Of a stretch of 64,000 nucleotides of DNA, positions 35,301 to 48,593 are shown piece by piece (the first letter of the stretch is position 1; each line of letters opens with the position of its first letter). Position numbers and translations under genes: made by a program. This DNA is from JBKBIP01 sp046297495 (lineage in GTDB: Bacteria; Planctomycetota; Planctomycetia; Gemmatales; Gemmataceae), in NCBI GenBank assembly GCA_046297495.1, contig JBKBIP010000001.1, positions 186,001-250,000 of the forward strand, read 5' to 3'. The notes below the pieces were generated by a model that was not told the origin of the DNA, did no database searches, and saw nothing but the letters and a program-made list of their open reading frames with translations.

Positions 35301-37442
35301 TTACTTGGGCAGCAAATTGACGCGCGCGGGGTTGTTTTTCCAACCGGCGCGGGCGGCGAACTCGGCGGGCTTGAGCGTTTCCTGGCCATGTACCGTCTGG
35401 ACCACGTAAATCAAGTCCGTGTCCTTGTCGGAAGGGGCGCGATAGTGCCCATCGACGCTAATGATGCTGATGTGGTCCTTTTCCGCCACCAGGGAGCAAC
35501 GCAGCTGAGCGTTGTTCGTTTCCCAGAAGCGAACCGTGCGGTCGTTGGTCGCGGTCACTAGCACGTTTCCATTCATGGCCGTCCCCACGTAACTCACCGC
35601 CGCCATCGCGGATATATCATGGACGACCTTGGAATCGCGGATGTCCCAGAGCTGCGCCCGGTAGTTCCCCCTACCAGAGAACACCATGAAGCCATTGGGC
35701 AACCAGGTCAAGGAAGTGATCGTGGGGGGGCTTCCCCGGCGCGACAAGCTGGCCAGCGATTGTCCGGTGGCGGCATTGTAGAGCCGGATCGCGTCGTCGC
35801 GGGTGCCGCAAGCCAAGGTTTTTCCCGAAGGCGACCAAGCCAACGATAGCACGGGTTGATAGGCTTCGATGACACGGAGTGGTTGCAATGTGGTGCTGTT
35901 CCATAGGTGGATGTTCTGGGCCGCGTCCCCGGACGCGAGGACCGACCCCGTTGGGGACCAGGTCAACTCGGAGATAGCCCCTTTATGTCCTTGCAGGACC
36001 CCTTTCAGTTTGCCGGACGTGTCCCACAAGCGGATGACCATATCGGAGCCGCCCGAAGCCAACGTCCTGGCATCCGGCGACCAAGCCAGATGCGTGACCG
36101 CCGCCGTGTGTCCCTCCAAAGTGCTTAGGAGTTTCCCCGAACCGCCGTCCCACAAGCGCACTGTCTTATCCGCGCCTCCCGTGGCCAATATCTTGCCGTC
36201 GCGCGACCAAGCCGCCGCATTCACGGCAGCCGTGTGACCTTCCAGCGTGTGCAACAACTGTCCCGTAGACGTATCCCACAAGGTAGGGGTAGGGGTACCA
36301 ATACCATGCACCACGGGACGGCCCAACGTCCAAAGGGGAGGAGTCAGACTACCCGCGTCGATGGCGCGCACCATTTTGGAACTGGCCACGTCCCAGACGG
36401 AAATGCGTACTGCCGAGATGGCCACGATGCGTTGTCCATCGGCACTCCAGGCACAACGGAACGCCCCCGCCGGCAGCTTGGCCACCGTTTGCTCGGCATC
36501 CACGTCCCAGAGCAAGATAGTGCCGCGTCGATCAATCGTCGCCAACTGTTTGCCATTCGGTGACCAAGTGACGTGCGAACAATAGCCGCTCAATTTCTTC
36601 ACGACCTTGCCGCTGTTCATGTCCCAAAGGGTAGTCTGTTCGCCGTTGCCGGCGGCCAGCACATTACTGGTCGGCGACCAATCAATGGTGAGAAACATGT
36701 CGGCGGGATCGCCCACGGTGCGTAGCAATTTACCCGTCTGCCAATCCACGACTTGCACCGCGTTGGGTCGTGAGCACACCGCCACTTGTTTGCTGTCTGG
36801 CGACCAGCACAGCTCGAGGGCGTACTCCCCAATCTCGAACAGGTGTTGGTCATCGTCGAGATCGGCGTCCCAACGCCATACCCAGCCACTGGTCCCCCCC
36901 GCAGCCGCCAGTTTCCAATTGTCCCGGGACCAGGCGACGTGAAAAGGGAAATGCTTGAAGCCCCGAAAGACGCGCAGCGGTTGGCCGGATTTCGTGTCCC
37001 AGAGACGTACCGTGTTGTCATGCCGTCCCGCCGAGGCCAAGACGGCGCCGCAATGCGACCAGGCCAGCCCGCGAATGTCCCCATTGTGTCCCACCAGCGC
37101 CCGCTCCAATTCGCCGGTGGTGAGGTCCCAGATACGAATGGTGCCGTCAATTCCCGCCGTGGCCACCTGGCGGCCATCGGGCTTCACGGCCAGGGACACC
37201 AATTGTCCCCGATGCCGTTGGCTCTCGATAGTCCAACTCAAGGCACCGCGGATGCTAGGCGGCTGAGTCACAAGCGCCCAATTGCTCAACGGAGCGCCGG
37301 GCATGATATTGAGAGGTTGCTGGGTAATCGTAAGGGGTTTGACCTTGGGAGAAGCGTCCGTTTGCTGACTCCAGGCACTTCCCCCCCAACCCATGAGGCA
37401 GCAGGCCATCAGAAACATACCAAGCCGCGGGAGTCGAGACAT
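35301..37442 (-). CDS. Secreted WD40-repeat protein
   Basis: A 713-residue protein with a signal peptide (MSRLPRLGMFLMACCLMGWGGSAWS, written here as MSRLPRLGMF...GSAWS) and then a long series of WD40 units. Good examples are GTIRIWDLTTGELERAL, NTVRLWDTKSG, KTVRLWDGGSG and MVIRLWDTSG. About 12-14 blades can be recognised, enough for two seven-bladed propellers. Many units carry AWSPDGK-type turns, the bacterial style of this repeat. There is no kinase or enzyme domain, so it is probably a periplasmic interaction scaffold with unknown partners. GGAGG precedes the ATG by 11 bases. The gene follows the fused dehydrogenase/cytochrome gene after 51 bases on the same strand and may be co-transcribed with it. 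Confidence 0.85.
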   Translation of the reverse strand: MSRLPRLGMFLMACCLMGWGGSAWSQQTDASPKVKPLTITQQPLNIMPGAPLSNWALVTQPPSIRGALSWTIESQRHRGQLVSLAVKPDGRQVATAGIDGTIRIWDLTTGELERALVGHNGDIRGLAWSHCGAVLASAGRHDNTVRLWDTKSGQPLRVFRGFKHFPFHVAWSRDNWKLAAAGGTSGWVWRWDADLDDDQHLFEIGEYALELCWSPDSKQVAVCSRPNAVQVVDWQTGKLLRTVGDPADMFLTIDWSPTSNVLAAGNGEQTTLWDMNSGKVVKKLSGYCSHVTWSPNGKQLATIDRRGTILLWDVDAEQTVAKLPAGAFRCAWSADGQRIVAISAVRISVWDVASSKMVRAIDAGSLTPPLWTLGRPVVHGIGTPTPTLWDTSTGQLLHTLEGHTAAVNAAAWSRDGKILATGGADKTVRLWDGGSGKLLSTLEGHTAAVTHLAWSPDARTLASGGSDMVIRLWDTSGKLKGVLQGHKGAISELTWSPTGSVLASGDAAQNIHLWNSTTLQPLRVIEAYQPVLSLAWSPSGKTLACGTRDDAIRLYNAATGQSLASLSRRGSPPTITSLTWLPNGFMVFSGRGNYRAQLWDIRDSKVVHDISAMAAVSYVGTAMNGNVLVTATNDRTVRFWETNNAQLRCSLVAEKDHISIISVDGHYRAPSDKDTDLIYVVQTVHGQETLKPAEFAARAGWKNNPARVNLLPK

Positions 37443-37493
37443 CTCGTGCGAACCTCCAAGGATGGGAATATGGACAGGAAATAAACATGGAAA

Positions 37494-40400
37494 TTAAGGT
37501 GCATGGACGCCCATGGGCACGGCTCCATCCAAATATCTCCAATTCTTGAGAAAAGCGAGCAAATCGGCCATTTGCTCCACCGTGATGTTTTTCTCCAACC
37601 CTTCAGGCATCAACGATTGACCGGAGGACAAGATTTCGTCAATGTCCTGACGTAAAATCACGTCCTTCTGATTGTCGCCGCGCAGCAGGGTAATGCTGGA
37701 CGCGGTTTCCGAACCGATGATGCCGGTGAAAATTTTACCGTCTTTGGTAGTGATCAGGTAGTTCACATAATTGGCATCGATGGCGGCGTTCGGGTCCAGG
37801 ATGTCCAGCAGCAACATTTCCGGCGTCTTGGTGCGTGTATCGCTGATGTCGGGTCCTGCTTGCATGCCGATGCCGGCGATATGGTGACAAGCCGCACAGT
37901 TTTGGCGGAAGATCTCTTTCCCTTTGACGGCGTCCCCTTTCCGGTTCAGACTGGCCCGATAGCTTTCGATCACCTGACGGCGTTCCGCGGGGACGGCGGC
38001 GCTAAGAATCTTCTTGGCTCGCTCACGCACGGTTGACTGGCCGTGATTCAGCAATCGGCGAATGCTCAGCGGGTCCAGCTCGCGGGGAGACACGCGCCCG
38101 CCTTCCAATTCATCGAGTAAAAACGCGATCCGCGCCGGCTGGCGAAGCAAAGCACTGGCCACCTCTTGGCGAAGCGACGGCGAGTAAGTGGACCAGTTGG
38201 CGAGCAAGAGCTTGGGTATCTCCGGGGTCTGGAACGAGGACAAAGCGCGGACAGCTTCCAAACGAATCTGAGGCAGCGGATCGCCACGCAGCAGTTTTTC
38301 CAGTGGCGCGCGCACGTCGTCGAAGGACGCATGAGCCAGCAAACGAATAGCTTCGAGCCGTTCGGCGCTGGATCGCTCCTGGTTCGAGGCCACTTGTACC
38401 GATTGGTTCAATAATTGGCGCACTTGGGTTGCCAGATGGTGTTGCGATTCGGGTAACTTGTCCAAGAAGGTTCCCAATTGCGCGCCGCGCCGTCCCATTC
38501 CCTCCGTCAGACCGATCAGGCCGGTTCGTTGCCAACGGTCGCTTTCCTTGCCGTCGATAGTCGTCAAATTCTTCAGAAATAGACCGATCTCCTCGGTATC
38601 CTGTCCTCCTCCCACCAAGGCGGCCAGTTCTTGCAACAGAGCCAGCCGTCCCTCGGACACGCGCGCCATCCATTGGTGCTTGGGCTGGAGTAACTCCACC
38701 ACGAGCGCACCGGCCCGCTGAGGAATGGCGCTGGCCACCGCGTATCGAGTCCAGCGGTCCTCGGCTCCCGCCAAGGCAATCGCGGCCAGAGCCGGTACGA
38801 TGCGATCATCGTTCCATTCCCCCAAGCTCAAGGCTACCTGAAACCGCAGCCGGGCGTCCGTGTCCTCGGCTAACTCCAATACCTGTTGGCGCAAGGAGGC
38901 GGACTTCACCAATCGAGGTTCCGCGAGTAGGACGCCGTGTTCCCGAACGCGGGGGTGCTCATGACGTAACAACTCCAGGATCACCACCTCTTCTAATGCT
39001 CCCAGGGAATGAAGCAGCCAGGCGGCGTGCATCCGGGCCAGCGGTTGGGGAGAGGTGGTCGCCAAGCGGCGCAAGGGGGCCACGGCGGCGGGGTCCTGTC
39101 GTTCCAGCAGCAACCTTTGGGCGGTGGTACGCCACCAGACGTCCGCATGTTCCAACAAGGACGCCAATTGCTCGATGGACGCGCCGCTCAAGGCGGGACG
39201 CACCCCCTTGGTCTGGTGTTTCTCCGGCACGATCCGCCAGATACGGCCCCTGTCCTTGCCGAGCCACAAGTCGGGGCGATTTTTCAATTCCACCGGCATG
39301 AAGTCGGGATGTTCGATCACCGCCCGGTACATGTCCACGACATACAAGGCGCCATCGGGACCGTGGGACAGAAACACGGGCCGGCACCAATCGTCCGGGG
39401 TCGCCAGGAACTCGCTTTTCTCGAACGTGGGATAGGAACGGAAGGTGGCGCCCCGTGCCTCGAAGCGTTCTTGATGGACCAAGTTACCCGTCGGATCGCA
39501 GGTGAAGACGGTGCCGCGTTGTTCGGGAGGTAACAAGTTGCCTCGGTAGATGAAGACCCCACAAGCGGCGGTGAATTGGCCCGCGTGTAAGTTGGATGTG
39601 GTCCAATTTTGACTCAAGGGATAAATCCGACCTCCGGAGTTCAACTTCCCGTCCGGCAGAATGGAGGTATCCTCCACGACAGCGGGTACCGCCAGCAGCG
39701 GGTTGCGGTGCAGGTAGCGATTCTCCAAGACCACGTGCCGCAGATGATGGCGATTGTCGCAGACAAAGCGTTGTCCCCAATCATCGAAGGTGTTGCCGAA
39801 CTGTCCCATGCCGGAGATGGCTTCGGCCCGATCGGCAATGACATCGAAGCGGAAATCCATGCCGCTCAGGTTGATCGGTTGAGCGTCCTTTTGGCCACTC
39901 CGAATCACCTGACCACCGCGCAGCCCGTTGGTGACGTAAATCCAATTATCGATGCCGAGCAGTGGATGACTGACACGCAATTGCGGATTCTGTTCGGCGA
40001 ACCCTTCGTAGAGGACTTCGCGCCCATCCGCCCGGCCATCGCCGGTGCTGTCGCGTAAATAGAGAATGTGCGGGGCCGCCGTCACGATGACGCCCCTCTT
40101 CCACGGCAACAGACCATTGGCGAACAACAGGCCATCGGCGAAGATGCTGCTCTGTTCGTAGTAACCGTCTCCGTCCCGATCTTCCAAGACGCGGATGCGT
40201 CCCTGCGGCGGTTGTCCTGGGGTGGGGCCGTTGGGGTAATCCCGCATCTCGACGACCCAAAGTTTGCCGTCCTCATCGAAGGCCATGGCCACGGGGCTTT
40301 CGATGTTCGGCTCGGCGGCAACCAGCTCGATCCGCAAGCCCGGCGCGACGCGGAACTGCTTCACTGCATCCGCTGGCGACAGCGGCCCGGTTACTGGCTT

Positions 40401-40607
40401 GACCTTGACATTATCCGTATCCGCCGCCATCAACCAGAGTGCCGGGAGGGCAAGTAGTAACATGCTCACGCCAAAGAAAAAGCAATACACCAACCTGGCG
40501 AACGGAGGCCGTAAGGCCCTTGGTATCGCCCCACAATCGGCGGCCTCACGGCCCCCGCTCGCTGGTATTCGGATGAATGCTTTTTGGGGTGCGACGAAGT
40601 GCGCCAT
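37494..40607 (-). CDS. Fused PVC-type dehydrogenase / HEAT / cytochrome c protein
   Basis: A 1,037-residue protein with the complete domain set. A hydrophobic segment at about 38-60 (VYCFFFGVSMLLLALPALW) serves as signal or anchor. A dehydrogenase propeller follows to about 430 (RVAPGLRIELVAAEPNIESP, DEDGKLWVVEMRDYP, RDSTGDGRADG, DGALYVVDMYR), then HEAT repeats to about 890. The C-terminus is a cytochrome c domain with CAACHH and GPDISD, plus GIIGSET and LMPEGL. It fits the Pirellula/Verrucomicrobium-type membrane-bound dehydrogenase family. The start at 40607 has AGGAG six bases upstream; an ATG at 40463 would give a standard signal peptide but has no good ribosome site. It probably passes electrons from an unknown substrate to its own heme in the periplasm. 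Confidence 0.87.
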   Translation of the reverse strand: MAHFVAPQKAFIRIPASGGREAADCGAIPRALRPPFARLVYCFFFGVSMLLLALPALWLMAADTDNVKVKPVTGPLSPADAVKQFRVAPGLRIELVAAEPNIESPVAMAFDEDGKLWVVEMRDYPNGPTPGQPPQGRIRVLEDRDGDGYYEQSSIFADGLLFANGLLPWKRGVIVTAAPHILYLRDSTGDGRADGREVLYEGFAEQNPQLRVSHPLLGIDNWIYVTNGLRGGQVIRSGQKDAQPINLSGMDFRFDVIADRAEAISGMGQFGNTFDDWGQRFVCDNRHHLRHVVLENRYLHRNPLLAVPAVVEDTSILPDGKLNSGGRIYPLSQNWTTSNLHAGQFTAACGVFIYRGNLLPPEQRGTVFTCDPTGNLVHQERFEARGATFRSYPTFEKSEFLATPDDWCRPVFLSHGPDGALYVVDMYRAVIEHPDFMPVELKNRPDLWLGKDRGRIWRIVPEKHQTKGVRPALSGASIEQLASLLEHADVWWRTTAQRLLLERQDPAAVAPLRRLATTSPQPLARMHAAWLLHSLGALEEVVILELLRHEHPRVREHGVLLAEPRLVKSASLRQQVLELAEDTDARLRFQVALSLGEWNDDRIVPALAAIALAGAEDRWTRYAVASAIPQRAGALVVELLQPKHQWMARVSEGRLALLQELAALVGGGQDTEEIGLFLKNLTTIDGKESDRWQRTGLIGLTEGMGRRGAQLGTFLDKLPESQHHLATQVRQLLNQSVQVASNQERSSAERLEAIRLLAHASFDDVRAPLEKLLRGDPLPQIRLEAVRALSSFQTPEIPKLLLANWSTYSPSLRQEVASALLRQPARIAFLLDELEGGRVSPRELDPLSIRRLLNHGQSTVRERAKKILSAAVPAERRQVIESYRASLNRKGDAVKGKEIFRQNCAACHHIAGIGMQAGPDISDTRTKTPEMLLLDILDPNAAIDANYVNYLITTKDGKIFTGIIGSETASSITLLRGDNQKDVILRQDIDEILSSGQSLMPEGLEKNITVEQMADLLAFLKNWRYLDGAVPMGVHAP

Positions 40608-40729
40608 CCGCGCTCTCCTATGGGGATTAGCCTGAAATTGATTGGGATATTGTGCTATTGAGTGTAGCCGGTGTTCGGCGCGGCGGCAAGGAATTACGCC
40701 TATCGACTATTAGAAGTCGAAAAATGCTT

Positions 40730-40787
40730 CGTGGGCTAGGATTCCTCATCCTGACCGGGATGGTCAGAATCGGCATCCTAACCCACG
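40730..40787 (-). terminator. Hairpin terminator after the flotillin gene
   Basis: Outer arms 40730-40742 and 40775-40787 (CGTGGGCTAGGAT and its near-complement, one G-U pair) enclose an inner stem CTGACC/GGTCAG. Read on the minus strand the hairpin is followed by AAGCATTTTTCG, giving five T. It lies about 80 bases after the flotillin stop and before the next minus-strand gene. Confidence 0.65.
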
Positions 40788-40867
40788 TTGCGGGAGCGAG
40801 CGGTTTTGGGTGGGCTCATTGCGCACGAATCGATGAATCCATCTGTTCATCGAAAGCGAGCCATTTT

Positions 40868-42625
40868 TTACCCCTTGGGCGGCAGTGGGGCCTCCGCGCG
40901 AGCTTGCTCACGGGCTTGCTCTGGAGAGCTGGTTTCCGGGCGATGGTTCTCTTGACGTTGTCCTTCGGGCGTCAACTTGGCGATGTAGTCGGGCAGCTCG
41001 ACGCCGCCGATGTCCTTGAGAATCTGCATCATCGGCGGCATGGTGCGGGCCATGCTTTGCAGGAATTGGGCGGTATTGCCGACGCCGGTGCCGTTCGTCG
41101 AGCCGTTGCCATTCTCCCAGACGATGACCTTGTCGAACTTGATGTTGGAGATGGCCTGGGCGGCGGTTTCGGCCAGCTTGTCGAGATGTTCGAGCATGAG
41201 CAGCTGGAAGGCCTGTTGGGCGCCGCCGCAGGCATCGATGATGCGCTGCAAGCCATCCCCCTTCTTGGCCAAAATTTCGTATTGGCCGCGGGCCTCGGCA
41301 TCGAGTTTGGCGAAGATGGCCGACGCTTCCCCTTCGGCCTCGATGCGCTGCTTTTCGGCGGCGGCTTCGGCCTCGATGATGGTTTTAGCCTTTTCAGCTT
41401 TGGCCGGCGCTTCCAGGACAGCTCGGCGTTCGGCTTCAATTTTTTCCGCCTCAGCCAAGGCGGCCTTGGCCATGGCCCGGTTCTGGGCTTCAAGCACCGC
41501 TGCTTCCGCCTCGCGCTTGCGGGTTTCGCCCAGCTGGTAGGCTTCCGCTTCCTTGACTTTCAAGGATGCCATCGAGTTGGCGATCTCGGCCTTGGCCTCG
41601 TTTTCGCCGGATACGGCCTTGGCGTTGGCATCGGCCACGGCGATACGCATTTCGCGTTCGTTGTTCTTGATCTGGGCTTCCTTTTCGAAGGCCGCCTTCT
41701 GCTCGCCGACGCGCTGTTCCTTGTCCAGCTCGGCGATGCGCACCGCCTGTTCGCGCTGGGCCTGTTTGATCAAGGCATCCCGTTCGTAAGCGGCTTTTTC
41801 CTCGCCGTATTTCTGTTCCTTTTCCAGGTTAGCCAAGTTGACCATCTGATCGCGCATGGCTACGCGGGTGCCGATCTCGCGTTCCTTCTGGGCGTTGGCG
41901 ACCTGGATGGCCCGTTCGCGCTCCGCCTCGGCGACGCCGATTTGCCCCATTTTCTCCTGTTGGGCCACGTCCACGGCAGCCTGTTGCACTGCTTGCGAGG
42001 CGGCCTTGCGGCCGATGGCTTCAATATAACCGGATTCGTCGGTGATGTCGGTGATATTGACATTGAGCAATACCAAGCCGATTTTCTTCAACTCCGGTTC
42101 GAGAGATTTTTGGATGTTCTCCAAGAACGAATCGCGATCGCGGTTGATTTCCTCGATGCGCATCGAGGCAATCACTTGACGTAGCTGGCCGAAGATGATG
42201 TCGCCGGCTTGCTGCTTGATCTCATCGACGGTCAGGTGCAGCAAGCGGTGTGAGGCGTTGCCCATGACCTCGCGATCGGTGCCGATAGCCACGGTGAAGA
42301 TGCTGGGCACGTTGACGCGAATGTTCTCCATCGACAACGCCCCCTTGAGGGGAATTTCAATCTGGATCGGCTCCAGGCTGAGATAGTCATAGCGCTGCAC
42401 GATGGGCCAGACGAAGGCAGCGCCGCCGTGGATGCACTCCGACGCGCTTCCCCCTCGAACTTTACCAGAAATCACCATGACCTGGTTGGATGGGCAGATC
42501 TTGTAACGATTGACCACCAGCATCAAGATGCTGACACAGCCCAAACCCAAGGCGATGATCGCCAAGGCGAGCCAGGGATTGATCGGGAGGCTGGACTCGG
42601 CGGCAAACATAGTGAGATTAAGCAT
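40868..42625 (-). CDS. Flotillin/SPFH-domain membrane scaffold protein
   Basis: A 585-residue protein in the flotillin (band 7) family, which organises membrane microdomains. I choose the ATG at 42625: AAAGGA precedes it and it overlaps the NfeD gene's stop by 8 bases, whereas a longer upstream frame encodes an implausible Pro/Ser-rich leader. One membrane helix (LALAIIALGLGCVSILMLVV) is followed by the SPFH domain (~35-240; VMVISGK, GGAAFVWPIVQ, QVIASMRIEEINRDR). A long Ala/Glu/Lys coiled coil to about 470 has the EA-rich repeats typical of flotillins (EAAAEKQRIEAEGEA). The tail is Pro/Gln/Glu-rich. Pairing with an NfeD-family gene is the normal genomic setting. Confidence 0.9.
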   Translation of the reverse strand: MLNLTMFAAESSLPINPWLALAIIALGLGCVSILMLVVNRYKICPSNQVMVISGKVRGGSASECIHGGAAFVWPIVQRYDYLSLEPIQIEIPLKGALSMENIRVNVPSIFTVAIGTDREVMGNASHRLLHLTVDEIKQQAGDIIFGQLRQVIASMRIEEINRDRDSFLENIQKSLEPELKKIGLVLLNVNITDITDESGYIEAIGRKAASQAVQQAAVDVAQQEKMGQIGVAEAERERAIQVANAQKEREIGTRVAMRDQMVNLANLEKEQKYGEEKAAYERDALIKQAQREQAVRIAELDKEQRVGEQKAAFEKEAQIKNNEREMRIAVADANAKAVSGENEAKAEIANSMASLKVKEAEAYQLGETRKREAEAAVLEAQNRAMAKAALAEAEKIEAERRAVLEAPAKAEKAKTIIEAEAAAEKQRIEAEGEASAIFAKLDAEARGQYEILAKKGDGLQRIIDACGGAQQAFQLLMLEHLDKLAETAAQAISNIKFDKVIVWENGNGSTNGTGVGNTAQFLQSMARTMPPMMQILKDIGGVELPDYIAKLTPEGQRQENHRPETSSPEQAREQARAEAPLPPKG

Positions 42626-43232
42626 GAATGGTCCTTTCGGTTTCGGCTTCGACCAAGGGTGCGACTTCGAGAGTATCGGAATTGACCACCCCCACGACGA
42701 TGATCTTGGCGCCGGTCGGCAAAGCATCGTGGTTGGTGACGGCTTGAAATTCCACTGAACGGTTTTGCACACTGACAGTCACTTTTCCTACCCCTTCGCG
42801 GTGGCCAGGGATGCGCAAATACACCGTGCCCGGTTCGCCGACTGTACGTTCGATGCGCACGGTGCCGTCGGACCGAAGCTGGTGCAGCGATTTCATGACC
42901 CAAGCAACCAGGAACATGGCGCCCGCGCCGGCGGCGACCGCCAGCACGAATGTCACGGGGGATGACCATGCAGAGGTGCTCCCCATCATGCCGATCAGGC
43001 CAAAAAAGGTCAGGGCCGCGACCACCGTGCGGAACGTGAGCACGCCGACGAACCAGCCCCCGTGCCCTGCGCCGTGATGGTCGTGACCGTCGCTGGTATG
43101 AATATCATGGGTGTCGCCGACGGACGCATCCCCGCCATCATGGTCGCCGCCCACCCCCAGGACGCTCAACAGAAATTGACCCACTAAGATCGTGCCGCCC
43201 AAGATGGCGCAAATGAGGTAAACTGTTTCCAT
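42618..43232 (-). CDS. NfeD-like membrane protein with OB-fold, partner of flotillin
   Basis: A 204-residue protein with an N-terminal membrane helix (VYLICAILGGTILVGQFLL), a loop at about 28-60 rich in His, Asp and Gly (HDGGDASVGDTHDIH, DGHDHHGAGHGG), two more membrane helices, and a soluble C-terminal ~75 residues that look like an NfeD OB-fold (VGEPGTVYLRIPG, IIVVGVVNSDTLEV). This short form lacks the ClpP-like protease domain, as in YuaF/YqiJ-type proteins that act with flotillins. The His-rich loop should face the periplasm and could bind metal (inference). GGAG precedes the ATG, and the stop overlaps the flotillin start by 8 bases, so the two are translationally coupled. Confidence 0.82.
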   Translation of the reverse strand: METVYLICAILGGTILVGQFLLSVLGVGGDHDGGDASVGDTHDIHTSDGHDHHGAGHGGWFVGVLTFRTVVAALTFFGLIGMMGSTSAWSSPVTFVLAVAAGAGAMFLVAWVMKSLHQLRSDGTVRIERTVGEPGTVYLRIPGHREGVGKVTVSVQNRSVEFQAVTNHDALPTGAKIIVVGVVNSDTLEVAPLVEAETERTIHA

Positions 43233-43485
43233 GTTTGCATCTCCGACGTGCGGATGGGATCGGTGATCGGTTCCCTCGATAGAGGGGATTTTGTTCGTTT
43301 ATCATCCCCCATCGCATCAAGGATTGTCAATGAAAATTTTCTCTACCCAACCAGATATTCGAGAAGGCGCGGCGGGCATTTAATTTGACTTGTATTTTTG
43401 ATTCGTCCAACGGCGCGGTTCGCTTGCCGGGCGCCGATGAGCCGTTCGCGGTTGCGTGATGTTGAAGTGAAAGCGCGTGCGGTGC

Positions 43486-44793
43486 TCATCCCGCCGCGCG
43501 CCGCGGATCAGGTCGGGTTCGTAGCAAACCGTGCAGCAGATCCAAGGTCCGCTCGGTGGCCCCTTGCTGCCGTAGCACGTAGTCCCGCGCGGCGCTGCCC
43601 AGACGTTGACGTTCTTGAGGATCACGGCACAACTGTTCGATTACCTTCGCCAGTTCGGCGGCGTCGGTGATTTGGCGGGCAGCGCCAGCCTGCACTAGCT
43701 GGGCGGCGATGTGGCGGAAGTTCCAGACGTGTGAGCCGAAGACAACAGCGGCCCCGTAAGCGGCAGGTTCGAGCATGTTCTGGCCGCCACGCTTGCCATC
43801 CATGCTCCCCCCCACAAACGCAACATCCGCCAAGCCCCACAACGCCCCCAATTCACCGATGGTGTCCACCAGAACGAGGTCGGTAGGTTCAAGGAGGGGA
43901 TCGGTCAGCGCGCTGCGTCGGACATACGGATGTCCAAATCGATTCAGCAAGCCCGCCACTTCGTCAAAGCGGTCACGCTGACGGGGCACCAGAAACAGAC
44001 GCAGCGCGGGGAAATGCGGCTTCAGCTGGCGAAAAATGGCAAGGACATGTTCCTCTTCCGGGGTCTGCGTGCTGCCGGCGATCCAGATAATATCATCAGC
44101 CGTGACATGAAATAGCTGGCGTAGCGCTTCGGTGCGCGGGTTATGCCGATCCGATGTCACGCCATCGAACTTGACTGATCCAGTGATATGGACTCGCCAT
44201 GCATCCACTCCCAACGCCCGATACGCCTCGGCGTACTCTTCGTTCTGGGCGGCGATCAGATCGAGTTTCGGAAACGGTACCGGCAGCCACCGGCCCAGCA
44301 GCTCGTAATGCCGCCAGCTGCGTGGACTGATCCGGCCATTGATGACAGCGATTTTTACTCCCTGTTGTTTGGCGCTGTGCACGAAATTGGGCCAGGCTTC
44401 CCCCTCGGCCAACACGACAAGCTCCGGCCGCACGCGCCGCAGCGCCCGTCGCACGGTCCAGGTGAAATCGAGCGGCCAATAAAAGACCGGCAGATCAGGA
44501 AAATGTTTCTCGGCTTCCGCGTACCCCGTGTCAGTCGTCGTTGAGACCACGACTTGCCAGGTCGGCAAGCGCTGCCGAAACCGCGCCACCACCGGCCGCA
44601 ACAGATGAATTTCGCCGACGCTGACCCCATGAAACCACACACACGGCCGCCGATCCGGATTCCGCCACGCCAGCCCCCAGAACTTGCGCCCCATCCCCCG
44701 GCGATATTTCCCGGTGGTCAACGCCTTGTAGATCAACCAGGGGGAAATCAGGAGGATGATGAATAGATAGACGAGATTAAGCAGGTAGGGCAT
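43486..44793 (-). CDS. waaA: 3-deoxy-D-manno-octulosonic acid (Kdo) transferase
   Basis: A 435-residue membrane-associated GT-B glycosyltransferase that adds Kdo to the lipid A precursor. An N-terminal membrane helix (LLNLVYLFIILLISPWLIY) is followed by WFHGVSVGEI, with the catalytic Glu at residue 61. AEGEAWPNF near 130 and the C-terminal GGSMDGKRGGQNMLEPAAYG donor-binding segment are classic WaaA signatures. The length is normal. AAAGGA precedes the ATG, with the 24-bp palindrome at 44811-44877 just upstream. It lies 116 bases after secA on the same strand. Together with lpxA it supports a Kdo-lipid A outer membrane. Mono- or bifunctionality cannot be decided. Confidence 0.93.
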   Translation of the reverse strand: MPYLLNLVYLFIILLISPWLIYKALTTGKYRRGMGRKFWGLAWRNPDRRPCVWFHGVSVGEIHLLRPVVARFRQRLPTWQVVVSTTTDTGYAEAEKHFPDLPVFYWPLDFTWTVRRALRRVRPELVVLAEGEAWPNFVHSAKQQGVKIAVINGRISPRSWRHYELLGRWLPVPFPKLDLIAAQNEEYAEAYRALGVDAWRVHITGSVKFDGVTSDRHNPRTEALRQLFHVTADDIIWIAGSTQTPEEEHVLAIFRQLKPHFPALRLFLVPRQRDRFDEVAGLLNRFGHPYVRRSALTDPLLEPTDLVLVDTIGELGALWGLADVAFVGGSMDGKRGGQNMLEPAAYGAAVVFGSHVWNFRHIAAQLVQAGAARQITDAAELAKVIEQLCRDPQERQRLGSAARDYVLRQQGATERTLDLLHGLLRTRPDPRRAAG

Positions 44794-44810
44794 GGGAGTC
44801 CTTTCCCAAC

Positions 44811-44877
44811 GGTTAGCGACGCTTCGCGGAAGCGTTGCATTTGCCGCAGGTGGCGCTTCCGCGAAGCGTCGCTAGCC
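44811..44877 (-). repeat. 24-bp palindromic repeat (REP-like), between secA and waaA
   Basis: Arms 44811-44834 (core AGCGACGCTTCGCGGAAGCG) and 44854-44877 pair over 24 positions with one G-T pair and a 19-base loop. The hairpin ends 17 bases before the waaA ATG and may also stop or protect the secA transcript. A diverged copy of its right half occurs at 53320-53341, so this looks like a dispersed repeat and not only a local terminator. Confidence 0.75.
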
Positions 44878-44909
44878 ACTGTAATTCAAAAAGCGGATAA
44901 CCCCGCTGC

Positions 44910-48593
<3,684 letters not shown>

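Noticed and set aside
40652..42184. 510-residue plus-strand frame rich in Phe, Gly and Leu
   Set aside because: Antisense to the flotillin coiled coil; the composition is what the complement of EA/KA-rich codons gives.
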